Below, in pieces: positions 26,185 through 34,252 of a DNA stretch of 45,408 bases. The DNA lies in contig CAUJHV010000069.1 in assembly GCA_963205115.1 (NCBI GenBank), forward strand, positions 1 to 45,408. Direction: 5' to 3'. Positions within the stretch are counted from its first letter, which is position 1, and each line of letters begins with the position of its first letter. The notes under the pieces are model-generated. The model searched no databases. It saw nothing but the letters and a program-made list of their open reading frames with translations, and was not told where the DNA came from. A program made the translations under genes and the position numbers. The DNA is from Pseudomonadota bacterium (GTDB lineage Bacteria; Pseudomonadota; Gammaproteobacteria; Burkholderiales; Burkholderiaceae_C).

Positions 26185-26208
26185 GATCGGCGCGTGCGCG
26201 CGCCGGTC
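26185..26208 (+). other. strong hairpin between tpiA and secG
   Basis: GATCGGCGCG (26185-26194) pairs with CGCGCCGGTC (26199-26208), a 10-bp stem with one T-G wobble and a TGCG loop. No T-run follows. It may attenuate transcription or mark an mRNA end. Confidence 0.5.
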
Positions 26209-26228
26209 ACACCCGGAGCCAATTGAAC

Positions 26229-26675
26229 ATGCAAGTCTGGTACACGCTTTTGCTGGTGGTGCAGATCCTGTCTGCCATCACGATGATCGGCCTGGTGCTG
26301 GTGCAGCACGGCAAGGGTGCCGACATGGGCGCCTCCTTCGGCAGCGGTGCGTCGGGCAGCCTCTTTGGTGCCACGGGCAGCGCCAATTTCCTGTCGCGCT
26401 CGACGGCCATCTGCGCCACCGTCTTCTTCCTGTGCACGCTGGGTCTGTCGTACCTCAATACGCACGGCGCCACGCGCGACGTGTCCAGCAGCGGCAGCGT
26501 GCTCGACCAGCCGGTGACGCCGGCCGGTGCGGCTTCGGCCGCCGCATCTGCTGCGATCGGAGCGATTCCGACCGGCCAACCGGCCGCCATTCCGGCGCCG
26601 GCCGCCACGCCCGCTTCAGCCGCTGTGCCCGCGCCGGCTGCTGCTGTACCACCTGCGTCTGCTGCCGGCAAGTGA
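26229..26675 (+). CDS. secG: protein translocase subunit SecG
   Basis: Small inner-membrane subunit of SecYEG, 148 residues. Two membrane helices (about 4-24 and 55-75) flank the conserved cytoplasmic stretch LVQHGKGADMGASFGSGASGSLFG. The C-terminal ~60 residues are an Ala/Pro-rich low-complexity tail that makes the protein longer than E. coli SecG (110). The ATG at 26229 is chosen; a TTG at 26223 would add two residues. The tpiA-secG-tRNA-Leu-nuo order is typical of Burkholderiales. Confidence 0.95.
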   Translation: MQVWYTLLLVVQILSAITMIGLVLVQHGKGADMGASFGSGASGSLFGATGSANFLSRSTAICATVFFLCTLGLSYLNTHGATRDVSSSGSVLDQPVTPAGAASAAASAAIGAIPTGQPAAIPAPAATPASAAVPAPAAAVPPASAAGK

Positions 26676-26735
26676 CGCGTGGGCGCCAGTGTGGCGCCGG
26701 GGCACCCACCTCAGGGAATGCCCTCGAACTGTGAC

Positions 26736-26741
26736 TAGAAT
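26736..26741 (+). promoter_or_regulatory. possible -10 element for the tRNA-Leu gene
   Basis: TAGAAT is a good -10 hexamer about 90 bases before the mature tRNA. The -35 region is not recognisable, so the call is tentative. Confidence 0.3.
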
Positions 26742-26831
26742 TACGAATTGCCCGGACATGCCATGCCTCATGCGTGTCCGGCTCTCTCCGCAAGATCCCA
26801 TGGGGTTTGCGGTGAAGCAATGCCCCCAGGG

Positions 26832-26916
26832 GCCGACGTGGTGAAATTGGTAGACACGCTATCTTGAGGGGGTAGTGGCGAAAGCTGTGCGAGTTCGAGT
26901 CTCGCCGTCGGCACCA
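26832..26916 (+). tRNA. tRNA-Leu (anticodon GAG)
   Basis: Class II tRNA of 85 bases with encoded CCA. The acceptor stem GCCGACG pairs with CGTCGGC (26906-26912). The D-arm region is GTGGTGAAATTGGTAGAC. The anticodon stem CTATC/GGTAG encloses loop TTGAGGG with anticodon GAG at 26866-26868. A short variable stem GC-GAAA-GC and the T-arm GCGAG-TTCGAGT-CTCGC complete it. It reads CUC/CUU leucine codons. Confidence 0.97.
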
Positions 26917-27001
26917 GATGTTCTTTGTTGTGTGGTTGGCGGGTCGATCCGGGCCGCGAACCACGATGCCGAAGCGGAATGATCCGCCCGGCACGGCCGA
27001 T
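26917..27001 (+). other. tRNA 3' trailer
   Basis: Between the tRNA and the terminator I see only a small GCGGA/TCCGC hairpin (ATGA loop) and no open frame. There is no sign of an integrated element at the tRNA end. Confidence 0.6.
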
Positions 27002-27043
27002 GCGCCGGATCGTGGCTCTGCAGCCGCGTTAGGCGCTTTTTTT
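27002..27043 (+). terminator. intrinsic terminator after tRNA-Leu
   Basis: An outer stem GCGCC (27002-27006) with GGCGC (27032-27036) encloses a 7-bp CGTGGCT/AGCCGCG hairpin with CTGC loop. Seven T follow (27037-27043). It separates the tRNA unit from the nuo operon, so a nuo promoter should lie in the 50 bases before 27094 or read-through must occur. I see no strong promoter there. Confidence 0.8.
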
Positions 27044-27093
27044 GTGCCCGGATTTGGACTGACGACACACTGACGAGAGCCGCGAGACCTGCG

Positions 27094-27453
27094 ATGAACC
27101 TCCAAGAATACGTCCCGGTCATCCTCTTCATCCTGGTCGGCGTGGGCGTGGGTATCGCGCCCCAGGTGCTGGGCTACCTGCTGGGCCCGCAGCGGCCCGA
27201 CGCGGCGAAGAACAGCCCCTACGAGTGCGGATTCGAGGCGTTCGAGGACGCCCGCATGAAGTTCGACGTGCGCTACTACCTCGTGGCCATCCTCTTCATC
27301 CTGTTCGATCTGGAAATCGCATTCCTGTTCCCGTGGGCAGTCGCGTTGCGCGATATTGGTGCTGCGGGCTTCTGGGCCATGATGGTTTTTCTGGGCATCC
27401 TGGTCGTGGGGTTCATCTACGAATGGAAGAAGGGCGCTCTCGATTGGGAGTGA
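27094..27453 (+). CDS. nuoA: NADH dehydrogenase I subunit A
   Basis: Membrane subunit of respiratory complex I, 119 residues with three transmembrane helices. The conserved cytoplasmic loop NSPYECGFEAFEDARMKFDVRYY follows the first helix. It is the first of fourteen nuo genes in standard order. A 107-base spacer to nuoB contains a small ATCCC/GGGAT hairpin (27488-27502). Confidence 0.97.
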   Translation: MNLQEYVPVILFILVGVGVGIAPQVLGYLLGPQRPDAAKNSPYECGFEAFEDARMKFDVRYYLVAILFILFDLEIAFLFPWAVALRDIGAAGFWAMMVFLGILVVGFIYEWKKGALDWE

Positions 27454-27560
27454 TATGCAAACCCGCTTCCGTCGATCGCACCGGTCGATCCCTCAAGGGG
27501 ATGCAGGCCGCAACGGCAACGGCCCCGCGCTCGGCACTCAGGTGACATTGGGAATTCGAT

Positions 27561-28040
27561 ATGGGCATTGAAGGCGTACTCAAGGAAGGCTTCGTCACCA
27601 CCTCGGTGGACAAGCTGATCAACTGGTCCAAGACCGGTTCGCTGTGGCCGATGACCTTCGGCCTGGCCTGCTGTGCCGTGGAAATGATGCACGCGGGTGC
27701 ATCGCGCTACGACATCGACCGCTTCGGCATGTTGTTCCGACCCAGCCCGCGGCAGAGCGACCTGATGGTTGTCGCTGGCACGCTGTGCAACAAGATGGCG
27801 CCGGCCATGCGCAAGGTCTACGACCAGATGGCCGAACCGCGCTGGGTGCTGAGCATGGGCTCGTGTGCCAACGGCGGCGGCTACTACCACTACAGCTACT
27901 CGGTCGTGCGCGGCTGCGACCGGATCGTGCCCGTGGACGTCTATGTGCCCGGCTGCCCGCCGACGGCCGAGGCGCTGCTCTACGGCATCCTGCAACTGCA
28001 GGCCAAGATCCGCCGCGAGAACACGATCGCGAGGACCTGA
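27561..28040 (+). CDS. nuoB: NADH dehydrogenase I subunit B (N2 cluster)
   Basis: Peripheral-arm subunit of 159 residues holding the terminal [4Fe-4S] cluster N2 next to the quinone site. The ligands are the tandem Cys37-Cys38 (ACCAVEMM), Cys102 (GSCANGGG) and Cys132 (GCPPTAEALL). It is followed four bases later by nuoC. Confidence 0.98.
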   Translation: MGIEGVLKEGFVTTSVDKLINWSKTGSLWPMTFGLACCAVEMMHAGASRYDIDRFGMLFRPSPRQSDLMVVAGTLCNKMAPAMRKVYDQMAEPRWVLSMGSCANGGGYYHYSYSVVRGCDRIVPVDVYVPGCPPTAEALLYGILQLQAKIRRENTIART

Positions 28041-28044
28041 GAAC

Positions 28045-28641
28045 ATGACCCGCCGTCTCGACACGCTCCAGGCCGCCCTCGAGTCTTCGCTGGGCGCGCA
28101 GATCCAGTCGTTCGTGCGCGCACTCGGTGAGATCACGATCACCGTATCCGCGGCCGACTACCCGGCCGTCGCGCGTAAGCTGCACGCGGATCCGACATTG
28201 AATTTCGAGCAGCTGATCGACCTGTGCGGCGTCGACTACTCGGGCTACAAGAACCGCCCCTGGGAAGGCCTGCGCTACGCCGTGGTGCTGCACCTGCTGA
28301 GCGTGGCCCACAACTGGCGTGTGCGCGTCAAGGTTTTCGCACCCGACGACGACCTGCCCGCGGTGGCGTCCGTGACCGAGATCTGGAACGCCGCGAACTG
28401 GTTCGAGCGCGAGGCTTTCGATCTCTACGGCATCGTGTTCGAGGGTCACAACGATCTGCGCCGCATCCTCACCGACTACGGTTTCATCGGCCACCCGATG
28501 CGCAAGGACTTCCCGGTGTCGGGCCATGTCGAGATGCGCTACGACCCCGAGACCCGTCGCGTGATCTACCAACCCGTGACGATCGAGCCGCGCGAGAACA
28601 CGCCGCGTGTCGTCCGTGAAGACCACTACGGCCAGAACTGA
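28045..28641 (+). CDS. nuoC: NADH dehydrogenase I subunit C
   Basis: The 30-kDa peripheral subunit, 198 residues, encoded separately from nuoD, unlike the fused NuoCD of E. coli. The family signature EREAFDLYGIVFEGH followed by DLRRILTDYGF lies near residues 119-147, then GHPMRKDFP. It starts four bases after nuoB. The 81-base spacer to nuoD carries an intergenic repeat-like segment. Confidence 0.98.
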   Translation: MTRRLDTLQAALESSLGAQIQSFVRALGEITITVSAADYPAVARKLHADPTLNFEQLIDLCGVDYSGYKNRPWEGLRYAVVLHLLSVAHNWRVRVKVFAPDDDLPAVASVTEIWNAANWFEREAFDLYGIVFEGHNDLRRILTDYGFIGHPMRKDFPVSGHVEMRYDPETRRVIYQPVTIEPRENTPRVVREDHYGQN

Positions 28642-28643
28642 GA

Positions 28644-28720
28644 TGAAACGACCCCAAGCTCACGTTGTTCGCTGCCCCCGTGGGGCGCGTCAGTGCCTTC
28701 GGGCGGCCGGGCGGCACTGA
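28644..28720 (+). repeat. degenerate Burkholderiales-type intergenic repeat
   Basis: The nuoC-nuoD spacer reads AAACGACCCCAAGCTCACG, then a TTCGCTG-like stretch, GCCCC-CGT-GGGGC hairpin and GGGCGGCCGGGCGGC. From memory this resembles a dispersed intergenic repeat common in Comamonadaceae-like genomes. Only one copy is in the window, so the repeat status is not shown here. It leaves nuoD with only a weak ribosome binding site. Confidence 0.45.
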
Positions 28721-28722
28721 CC

Positions 28723-29976
28723 ATGGCTGACATCAAAAACTACACGCTGAACTTCGGCCCGCAGCACCCGGCCGCGCACGGGGTGCTGCGCCTGGTGCTC
28801 GAGCTCGACGGCGAGATCATCCAGCGCGCCGATCCGCACATCGGCTTGCTGCACCGCGCCACCGAGAAGCTGGCCGAGACCAAGACATACATCCAGACGC
28901 TGCCCTACATGGACCGTCTGGACTACATGTCGATGATGGCCAACGAGCACGCGTACTGCCTGGCCATCGAGAAGCTGCTGGGCATCGAGGTGCCCATCCG
29001 CGCGCAGTACATCCGGGTGATGTATGCCGAGATCACGCGCCTGCTCAACCACCTGCTGTGGCTGGGCGCGCACGGTCTGGACTGCGGTGCGATGAACATC
29101 CTCATCTACTGCTTCCGCGAGCGCGAAGACCTGCTGGACATGTACGAGGCGGCCTCGGGTGCCCGCATGCACGCGGCGTATTTCCGCCCGGGCGGCGTGT
29201 ACCGCGACCTGCCGGACAGCATGCCGCAGTACAAGGCCACGCGCATCCACAACGAGAAGGCGACCAAGGCACTGAACGCCAATCGCCAGGGCTCGCTGCT
29301 GGATTTCATCGACGACTTCTGCAAGCGTTTCTGGAAGAACGTCGACGACTACGAAACCCTGCTCACCGACAACCGCATCTGGAAGCAGCGCACCGTGGGC
29401 ATCGGCGTGGTCACGCCCGAGCGTGCGCTGAACCTGGGCTTCACCGGCCCGATGCTGCGCGGCTCGGGCATCGAATGGGACCTGCGCAAGCAGCAGCCCT
29501 ACGAGGTCTACGACAAGCTCGACTTCGACGTGCCCGTGGGCGTGACCGGCGACACCTACGACCGCTACCTGGTGCGTGTCGAAGAACTGCGCCAGAGCAA
29601 CCGCATCATCCAGCAGTGCGTCGAATGGCTGCGCAAGAACCCGGGTCCGGTGATCACCGACAACCACAAGGTCGCGCCGCCTTCGCGTCTGGAGATGAAG
29701 AGCAGCATGGAGGAGTTGATCCACCACTTCAAGCTGTTCACCGAGGGCTTCCACGTGCCCGAAGGCGAAGCCTATGCGGCCGTCGAGCATCCGAAGGGCG
29801 AGTTCGGCGTCTACCTGATCAGCGACGGCGCGAACAAGCCCTATCGCATGAAGCTGCGGCCGCCGGGCTATCCCCACCTGGCCGCGCTCGACGAGATGAG
29901 CCGCGGCCACATGCTGGCCGATGCGGTGGCCATCATCGGCACGATGGATCTCGTTTTTGGCGACATCGACCGATGA
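28723..29976 (+). CDS. nuoD: NADH dehydrogenase I subunit D
   Basis: The 49-kDa subunit forming much of the quinone-binding cavity, 417 residues. It begins ADIKNYTLNFGPQHPAAHGVLRL and contains the conserved HIGLLHRATEKL and the C-terminal FGDIDR. The ATG at 28723 fits the family; an in-frame GTG at 28693 lies inside the upstream repeat and is unlikely. No strong Shine-Dalgarno sequence precedes the ATG. Confidence 0.97.
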   Translation: MADIKNYTLNFGPQHPAAHGVLRLVLELDGEIIQRADPHIGLLHRATEKLAETKTYIQTLPYMDRLDYMSMMANEHAYCLAIEKLLGIEVPIRAQYIRVMYAEITRLLNHLLWLGAHGLDCGAMNILIYCFREREDLLDMYEAASGARMHAAYFRPGGVYRDLPDSMPQYKATRIHNEKATKALNANRQGSLLDFIDDFCKRFWKNVDDYETLLTDNRIWKQRTVGIGVVTPERALNLGFTGPMLRGSGIEWDLRKQQPYEVYDKLDFDVPVGVTGDTYDRYLVRVEELRQSNRIIQQCVEWLRKNPGPVITDNHKVAPPSRLEMKSSMEELIHHFKLFTEGFHVPEGEAYAAVEHPKGEFGVYLISDGANKPYRMKLRPPGYPHLAALDEMSRGHMLADAVAIIGTMDLVFGDIDR

Positions 29977-30052
29977 CCGCCCACCCTTCGTTCCCAAGCC
30001 ACGCGCTGCCTCGCGCAGGCACGGCGCGCAGCGTCCACGGGGTCAACCAAGA

Positions 30053-30541
30053 ATGATGCAGCTCAGTGAAGCGACCCAGGCACGGTTTGCCAAGGAAGTC
30101 GCCAAGTACCCCGCCGACCAGAAGCAGTCGGCCGTGATGGCCTGCCTGGCGATCGTGCAGCACGAGCAGGGCTGGGTGTCTGCCGAGGCCGAAGAGGCCG
30201 TCGCGGCCTACCTCGGCATGGCGCCCATCGCCGTGCGCGAGGTGACGACCTTCTACAACATGTACAACCAGCAGCAGGTCGGCCGCTTCAAGCTGAACAT
30301 CTGCACCAACCTGCCGTGCCAGCTGCGCAACGGGCAGACCGCGCTGGAGCACGTGTGCGGCAAGCTCGGCGTCGAACCCTACGGCACGACGGCCGACGGC
30401 AAGATCACCGTCCAGCCCAGCGAATGTCTGGGCGCCTGCGCCGACGCGCCGGTCCTGCTGGTCAACGACCGCGAGATGCTGAGCTTCATGAGCGAAGCGC
30501 GCCTCGACGAGCTGGTCGACACCCTGAAGAAGGCAAGCTGA
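30053..30541 (+). CDS. nuoE: NADH dehydrogenase I subunit E (N1a cluster)
   Basis: The 24-kDa subunit, 162 residues, carrying [2Fe-2S] cluster N1a with ligands Cys84, Cys89, Cys125 and Cys129. It pairs with NuoF. Two adjacent ATGs (30053 and 30056) are possible starts. The stop at 30539-30541 is followed one base later by the nuoF ATG. Confidence 0.97.
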   Translation: MMQLSEATQARFAKEVAKYPADQKQSAVMACLAIVQHEQGWVSAEAEEAVAAYLGMAPIAVREVTTFYNMYNQQQVGRFKLNICTNLPCQLRNGQTALEHVCGKLGVEPYGTTADGKITVQPSECLGACADAPVLLVNDREMLSFMSEARLDELVDTLKKAS

Positions 30542-30542
30542 G

Positions 30543-31886
30543 ATGGTTGTCGATCTTTCCCGCTTCAAGGCCACGGGTCGCGAGACCTGCTTCCATGGCA
30601 AGCACGTCAAGCCGCAGATCTACGCGGGCCTGGACGGCAGCAACTGGCGGCTGCAGGACTATGTCGCCCGCGGCGGCTACACCGCGCTGAAGAAGATCCT
30701 CGGCAAGGACGGCGGCGCCGGGCTCACGCCCGACCAGGTCATCGCCGAAGTGAAGGCCTCGGCCCTGCGCGGCCGTGGCGGCGCAGGCTTCCCCACCGGC
30801 CTGAAGTGGAGCTTCATGCCGCGCGCCTATCCGGGTCCGAAGTACCTGGTGTGCAACTCCGACGAGGGCGAACCGGGTACGTGCAAGGACCGCGACATCC
30901 TCATGTACAACCCGCACATCGTCATCGAAGGCATGGCGATCGCCGCCTACGCGATGGGCGTGAAGACGGCCTACAACTACATCCACGGCGAGATCTTCGA
31001 GGTCTACGAGCGCTTCGAAGAAGCCCTGGAAGAAGCCCGTGCGGCCGGCTTCCTGGGCGACAAGATCCTGGGTTCCGACTACAGCTTCCAGCTGCACGCG
31101 CACCACGGCTTCGGCGCCTACATCTGCGGTGAAGAAACCGCACTGCTGGAGTCGCTCGAAGGCAAGAAGGGCCAGCCGCGCTTCAAGCCGCCATTCCCGG
31201 CCAGCTACGGCCTGTATGGCAAGCCCACGACGATCAACAACACCGAGACCTTTGCCGCGGTGCCGTGGATCATCAACAATGGCGGCCAGGCCTATCTCGA
31301 GTGCGGCAAGCCGAACAACGGCGGCACGAAGATCTTCTCGGTGGTCGGCGACGTCAACGCGCCGGGCAACTTCGAGATCCCGCTGGGCACGCCGTTTTCC
31401 ACGCTGCTGGAGATGGCCGGCGGCGTGAAGGGCGGGGCGCTCAAGGCGGTGATCCCTGGCGGTTCGTCCGCGCCGGTGCTGCCCGCGCACATCATGATGG
31501 CCTGCACGATGGACTACGACGCCATCGCCAAGGCCGGCTCGATGCTGGGCTCCGGTGCGGTCATCGTCATGAACGACACCCGCTGCATGGTCAAGAGCCT
31601 GCTGCGCCTGTCCTATTTCTACCAGCACGAAAGCTGCGGCCAGTGCACGCCCTGCCGCGAAGGCACGGGCTGGCTGTGGCGCATGGTTGACCGCATCGAG
31701 CACGGCAAGGGCCGTCCCGAAGACCTGGACATCCTGGACAACGTGGCGGACAACATCAAGGGCCGCACCATCTGCGCGCTGGGCGATGCCGCGGCCATGC
31801 CGGTGCAGGCGATGCTCAAGCACTTCCGCGACGAGTTTGCCTACCACGTCGAACACAAAACCTGCCGGGTCAAGTCCACGGCCTGA
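30543..31886 (+). CDS. nuoF: NADH dehydrogenase I subunit F (FMN, N3 cluster)
   Basis: NADH-oxidising subunit of 447 residues. The glycine-rich GRGGAGFPTG (77-86) binds NADH/FMN, followed by CNSDEGEPGTCKDRD. The [4Fe-4S] N3 ligands are in ESCGQCTPCREGTGW near residue 362 plus a later Cys (TICALGDAAA). It starts one base after nuoE. Confidence 0.98.
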   Translation: MVVDLSRFKATGRETCFHGKHVKPQIYAGLDGSNWRLQDYVARGGYTALKKILGKDGGAGLTPDQVIAEVKASALRGRGGAGFPTGLKWSFMPRAYPGPKYLVCNSDEGEPGTCKDRDILMYNPHIVIEGMAIAAYAMGVKTAYNYIHGEIFEVYERFEEALEEARAAGFLGDKILGSDYSFQLHAHHGFGAYICGEETALLESLEGKKGQPRFKPPFPASYGLYGKPTTINNTETFAAVPWIINNGGQAYLECGKPNNGGTKIFSVVGDVNAPGNFEIPLGTPFSTLLEMAGGVKGGALKAVIPGGSSAPVLPAHIMMACTMDYDAIAKAGSMLGSGAVIVMNDTRCMVKSLLRLSYFYQHESCGQCTPCREGTGWLWRMVDRIEHGKGRPEDLDILDNVADNIKGRTICALGDAAAMPVQAMLKHFRDEFAYHVEHKTCRVKSTA

Positions 31887-31903
31887 ATGCAGGAAAGCAA
31901 GCC

Positions 31904-34252
31904 ATGATCGAAATCGAACTCGACGGCAAGAAGGTCAGCGTTGCGGAAGGCAGCATGGTCATGCATGCGGCCGACGCAGCGGGCACCTACATCCCGCACT
32001 TCTGCTATCACAAGAAGCTGTCCATCGCGGCCAACTGCCGCATGTGCCTGGTCGACATCGAGAAGGCGCCCAAGCCCATGCCGGCCTGCGCCACGCCCGT
32101 GACCAACGGCATGATCGTGCGCACGCAGAGCGACAAGGCGGTCAAGGCGCAGAAGTCGGTGATGGAGTTTCTGCTCATCAACCACCCGCTCGATTGCCCG
32201 ATCTGCGACCAGGGCGGTGAATGCCAGCTGCAGGACCTGGCCGTGGGTTACGGCGGATCCGCCTCGCGCTACACCGAAGAGAAGCGCGTCGTCTTCCACA
32301 AGGACGCCGGCCCGTTGATCTCCATGGAGGAGATGACACGCTGCATCCACTGCACCCGCTGCGTGCGCTTCGGTCAGGAGATCGGCGGCGTGATGGAGCT
32401 GGGCATGCTCAACCGCGGCGAGCACAGCGAGATCACAACCTTCGTGGGTCGCAGCATCGACAGCGAAGTCTCGGGCAACATGATCGACCTGTGCCCGGTC
32501 GGCGCGCTGACCAGCAAGCCCTTCCGCTACAGCGCCCGCACCTGGGAACTCTCGCGTCGCAAGAGCGTGAGCCCGCATGACAGCACCGGCGCCAATCTCA
32601 TCGTGCAGGTCAAGGGCAACAAGGTCCTGCGTGTCGTGCCGCTCGAGAACGAGGCCGTCAACGAGTGCTGGATCGCCGACCGCGACCGCTTCTCCTACGA
32701 GGCCCTCAACAGCCCGCAGCGCCTGACGCAGCCGATGATCAAGCAAGGCGGCGCCTGGAAGACCACGGACTGGGCCACGGCGCTCGAGTACGTGGCCAGC
32801 GGCCTGAAGGACATCATCAAGAACCATGGCGCTTCGGCCGTGGGCGCGCTGGGCTCGCCGCACAGCACCTGCGAAGAACTCCACCTGCTGGGCAAGCTGG
32901 TGCGCGGGCTGGGCAGCGCGAATATCGACCACCGTCTGCGCCACGCGGACTTCCGCCGTGACGGCGCCGCCGTCGGCACGGCGCGCTGGCTGGGTACGAG
33001 CGTCGCCTCGCTGTCGCAACTGGAATCGGTGCTGGTCGTCGGCTCGTTCCTGCGCAAGGACCACCCGCTGTTTGCCGTGCGCATCCGCCAGGCCGCGCGC
33101 CATGGTGCGAAGGTGATCAGCCTGAATGCCGTGCACGACGACTGGCTGATGACGATGGCGCAGCGCCTGACGGCCGCGCCGGCAGACTGGCTGCAGTCGC
33201 TGGCCGACATCGCGACGGCGGTCGCTGCCGCCACCGGTGCGAAGGCGCCGCTGGCCGGCCAGTCCACCGAGGCCGCGCAAGCTGCCGCGGCGACACTGAT
33301 GAACGGCGAGCGAAAGGCCATCCTGCTGGGCAATGCCGCCGTGCAGCATCCGCAGGCGCAGGACCTGCTGGCGCTGGCGCAGTGGATCGGGCAGCAGACC
33401 GGCGCCAGCGTCGGTGTGCTGGGCGAAGCCGCCAACAGCGTCGGCGCGCAGCTCGTGAACGCGCTGCCGGGCACCGGCGGCCTGAACGCCGCGCAGATGC
33501 TGGCCCAGCCGCGCAAGGGGCTGCTGCTGCTGAACGTCGAGCCCGTGCTCGACATGGCCGACGCACAGGCCGCTCATGCGGCGATGGCCGCGGCCGACAT
33601 GGCCGTGGCGTTCACCAGCTTCAAGGATGCGGCCGTCGAAGGCGCCGACGTCCTGCTGCCCATCGCCCCGTTTGCGGAAACCGGCGGCTCCTTCGTCAAT
33701 GCCGAAGGTCGCCTGCAGAGCTTCGTCGGTGTGGTGCCGCCGCAGGGCGATACGCGTCCGGCCTGGAAGGTGCTGCGTGTCCTGGGCAATCTGCTGGGGC
33801 TGGACGGCTTTGCGCAGGAGACGGTGGAGTCCGTGCGCGCGGAAGCGCTCGGCGACGTGCAGTCGCTCCAGGCGCGCATGGCCAATGCCGTTGCAGTGGC
33901 ACCCCAAGCCGCGGCAGCCGTCACCGGCACGCAGCGCCTGGCTGACGTGCCCATCTATACGACAGACGCACTGGTTCGCCACGCACCCGCGTTGCAGCGC
34001 ACCGCTGACGCCAAGCCGCCCGTGGCCAGCCTGCCGCCCGACCTGTGGCAGCAACTGGGCCTGAAGGATGGCGACCGCGTGCGCATCACCCAGGGCCAGG
34101 GCCGTGCCGTGCTGCCGGCGCGCCGTGACGCCACGCTCGCGCCCCAGACGGTGCGGGTGCCGGCGGGCCATCCCGATACCGCGTCGCTGGGCGCGATGTT
34201 CGGCACGTTGACGCTCGAGCGCGTGCCGCAGACCGAAGGGGCTCTCGCATGA
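31904..34252 (+). CDS. nuoG: NADH dehydrogenase I subunit G
   Basis: Large iron-sulfur subunit of 782 residues. N1b ligands are Cys34, Cys45, Cys48 and Cys62. N5 has His94, Cys98, Cys101 and Cys107. N4 has Cys147, Cys150, Cys153 and Cys197. The molybdopterin-oxidoreductase-like domain follows from about residue 215. The extra cluster N7 of E. coli is missing: the place where its cysteines would lie reads SPHDSTGANL. The stop overlaps the nuoH start as ATGA. Confidence 0.97.
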   Translation: MIEIELDGKKVSVAEGSMVMHAADAAGTYIPHFCYHKKLSIAANCRMCLVDIEKAPKPMPACATPVTNGMIVRTQSDKAVKAQKSVMEFLLINHPLDCPICDQGGECQLQDLAVGYGGSASRYTEEKRVVFHKDAGPLISMEEMTRCIHCTRCVRFGQEIGGVMELGMLNRGEHSEITTFVGRSIDSEVSGNMIDLCPVGALTSKPFRYSARTWELSRRKSVSPHDSTGANLIVQVKGNKVLRVVPLENEAVNECWIADRDRFSYEALNSPQRLTQPMIKQGGAWKTTDWATALEYVASGLKDIIKNHGASAVGALGSPHSTCEELHLLGKLVRGLGSANIDHRLRHADFRRDGAAVGTARWLGTSVASLSQLESVLVVGSFLRKDHPLFAVRIRQAARHGAKVISLNAVHDDWLMTMAQRLTAAPADWLQSLADIATAVAAATGAKAPLAGQSTEAAQAAAATLMNGERKAILLGNAAVQHPQAQDLLALAQWIGQQTGASVGVLGEAANSVGAQLVNALPGTGGLNAAQMLAQPRKGLLLLNVEPVLDMADAQAAHAAMAAADMAVAFTSFKDAAVEGADVLLPIAPFAETGGSFVNAEGRLQSFVGVVPPQGDTRPAWKVLRVLGNLLGLDGFAQETVESVRAEALGDVQSLQARMANAVAVAPQAAAAVTGTQRLADVPIYTTDALVRHAPALQRTADAKPPVASLPPDLWQQLGLKDGDRVRITQGQGRAVLPARRDATLAPQTVRVPAGHPDTASLGAMFGTLTLERVPQTEGALA

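Noticed and set aside
26832..26930. Integration (att) site at the tRNA-Leu 3' end
   Set aside because: No integrase gene, no repeated tRNA end and no accessory DNA nearby; nuo genes follow directly.
31841..34171. 776-codon antisense frame over nuoG
   Set aside because: Same artefact; NuoG has all expected cluster ligands.
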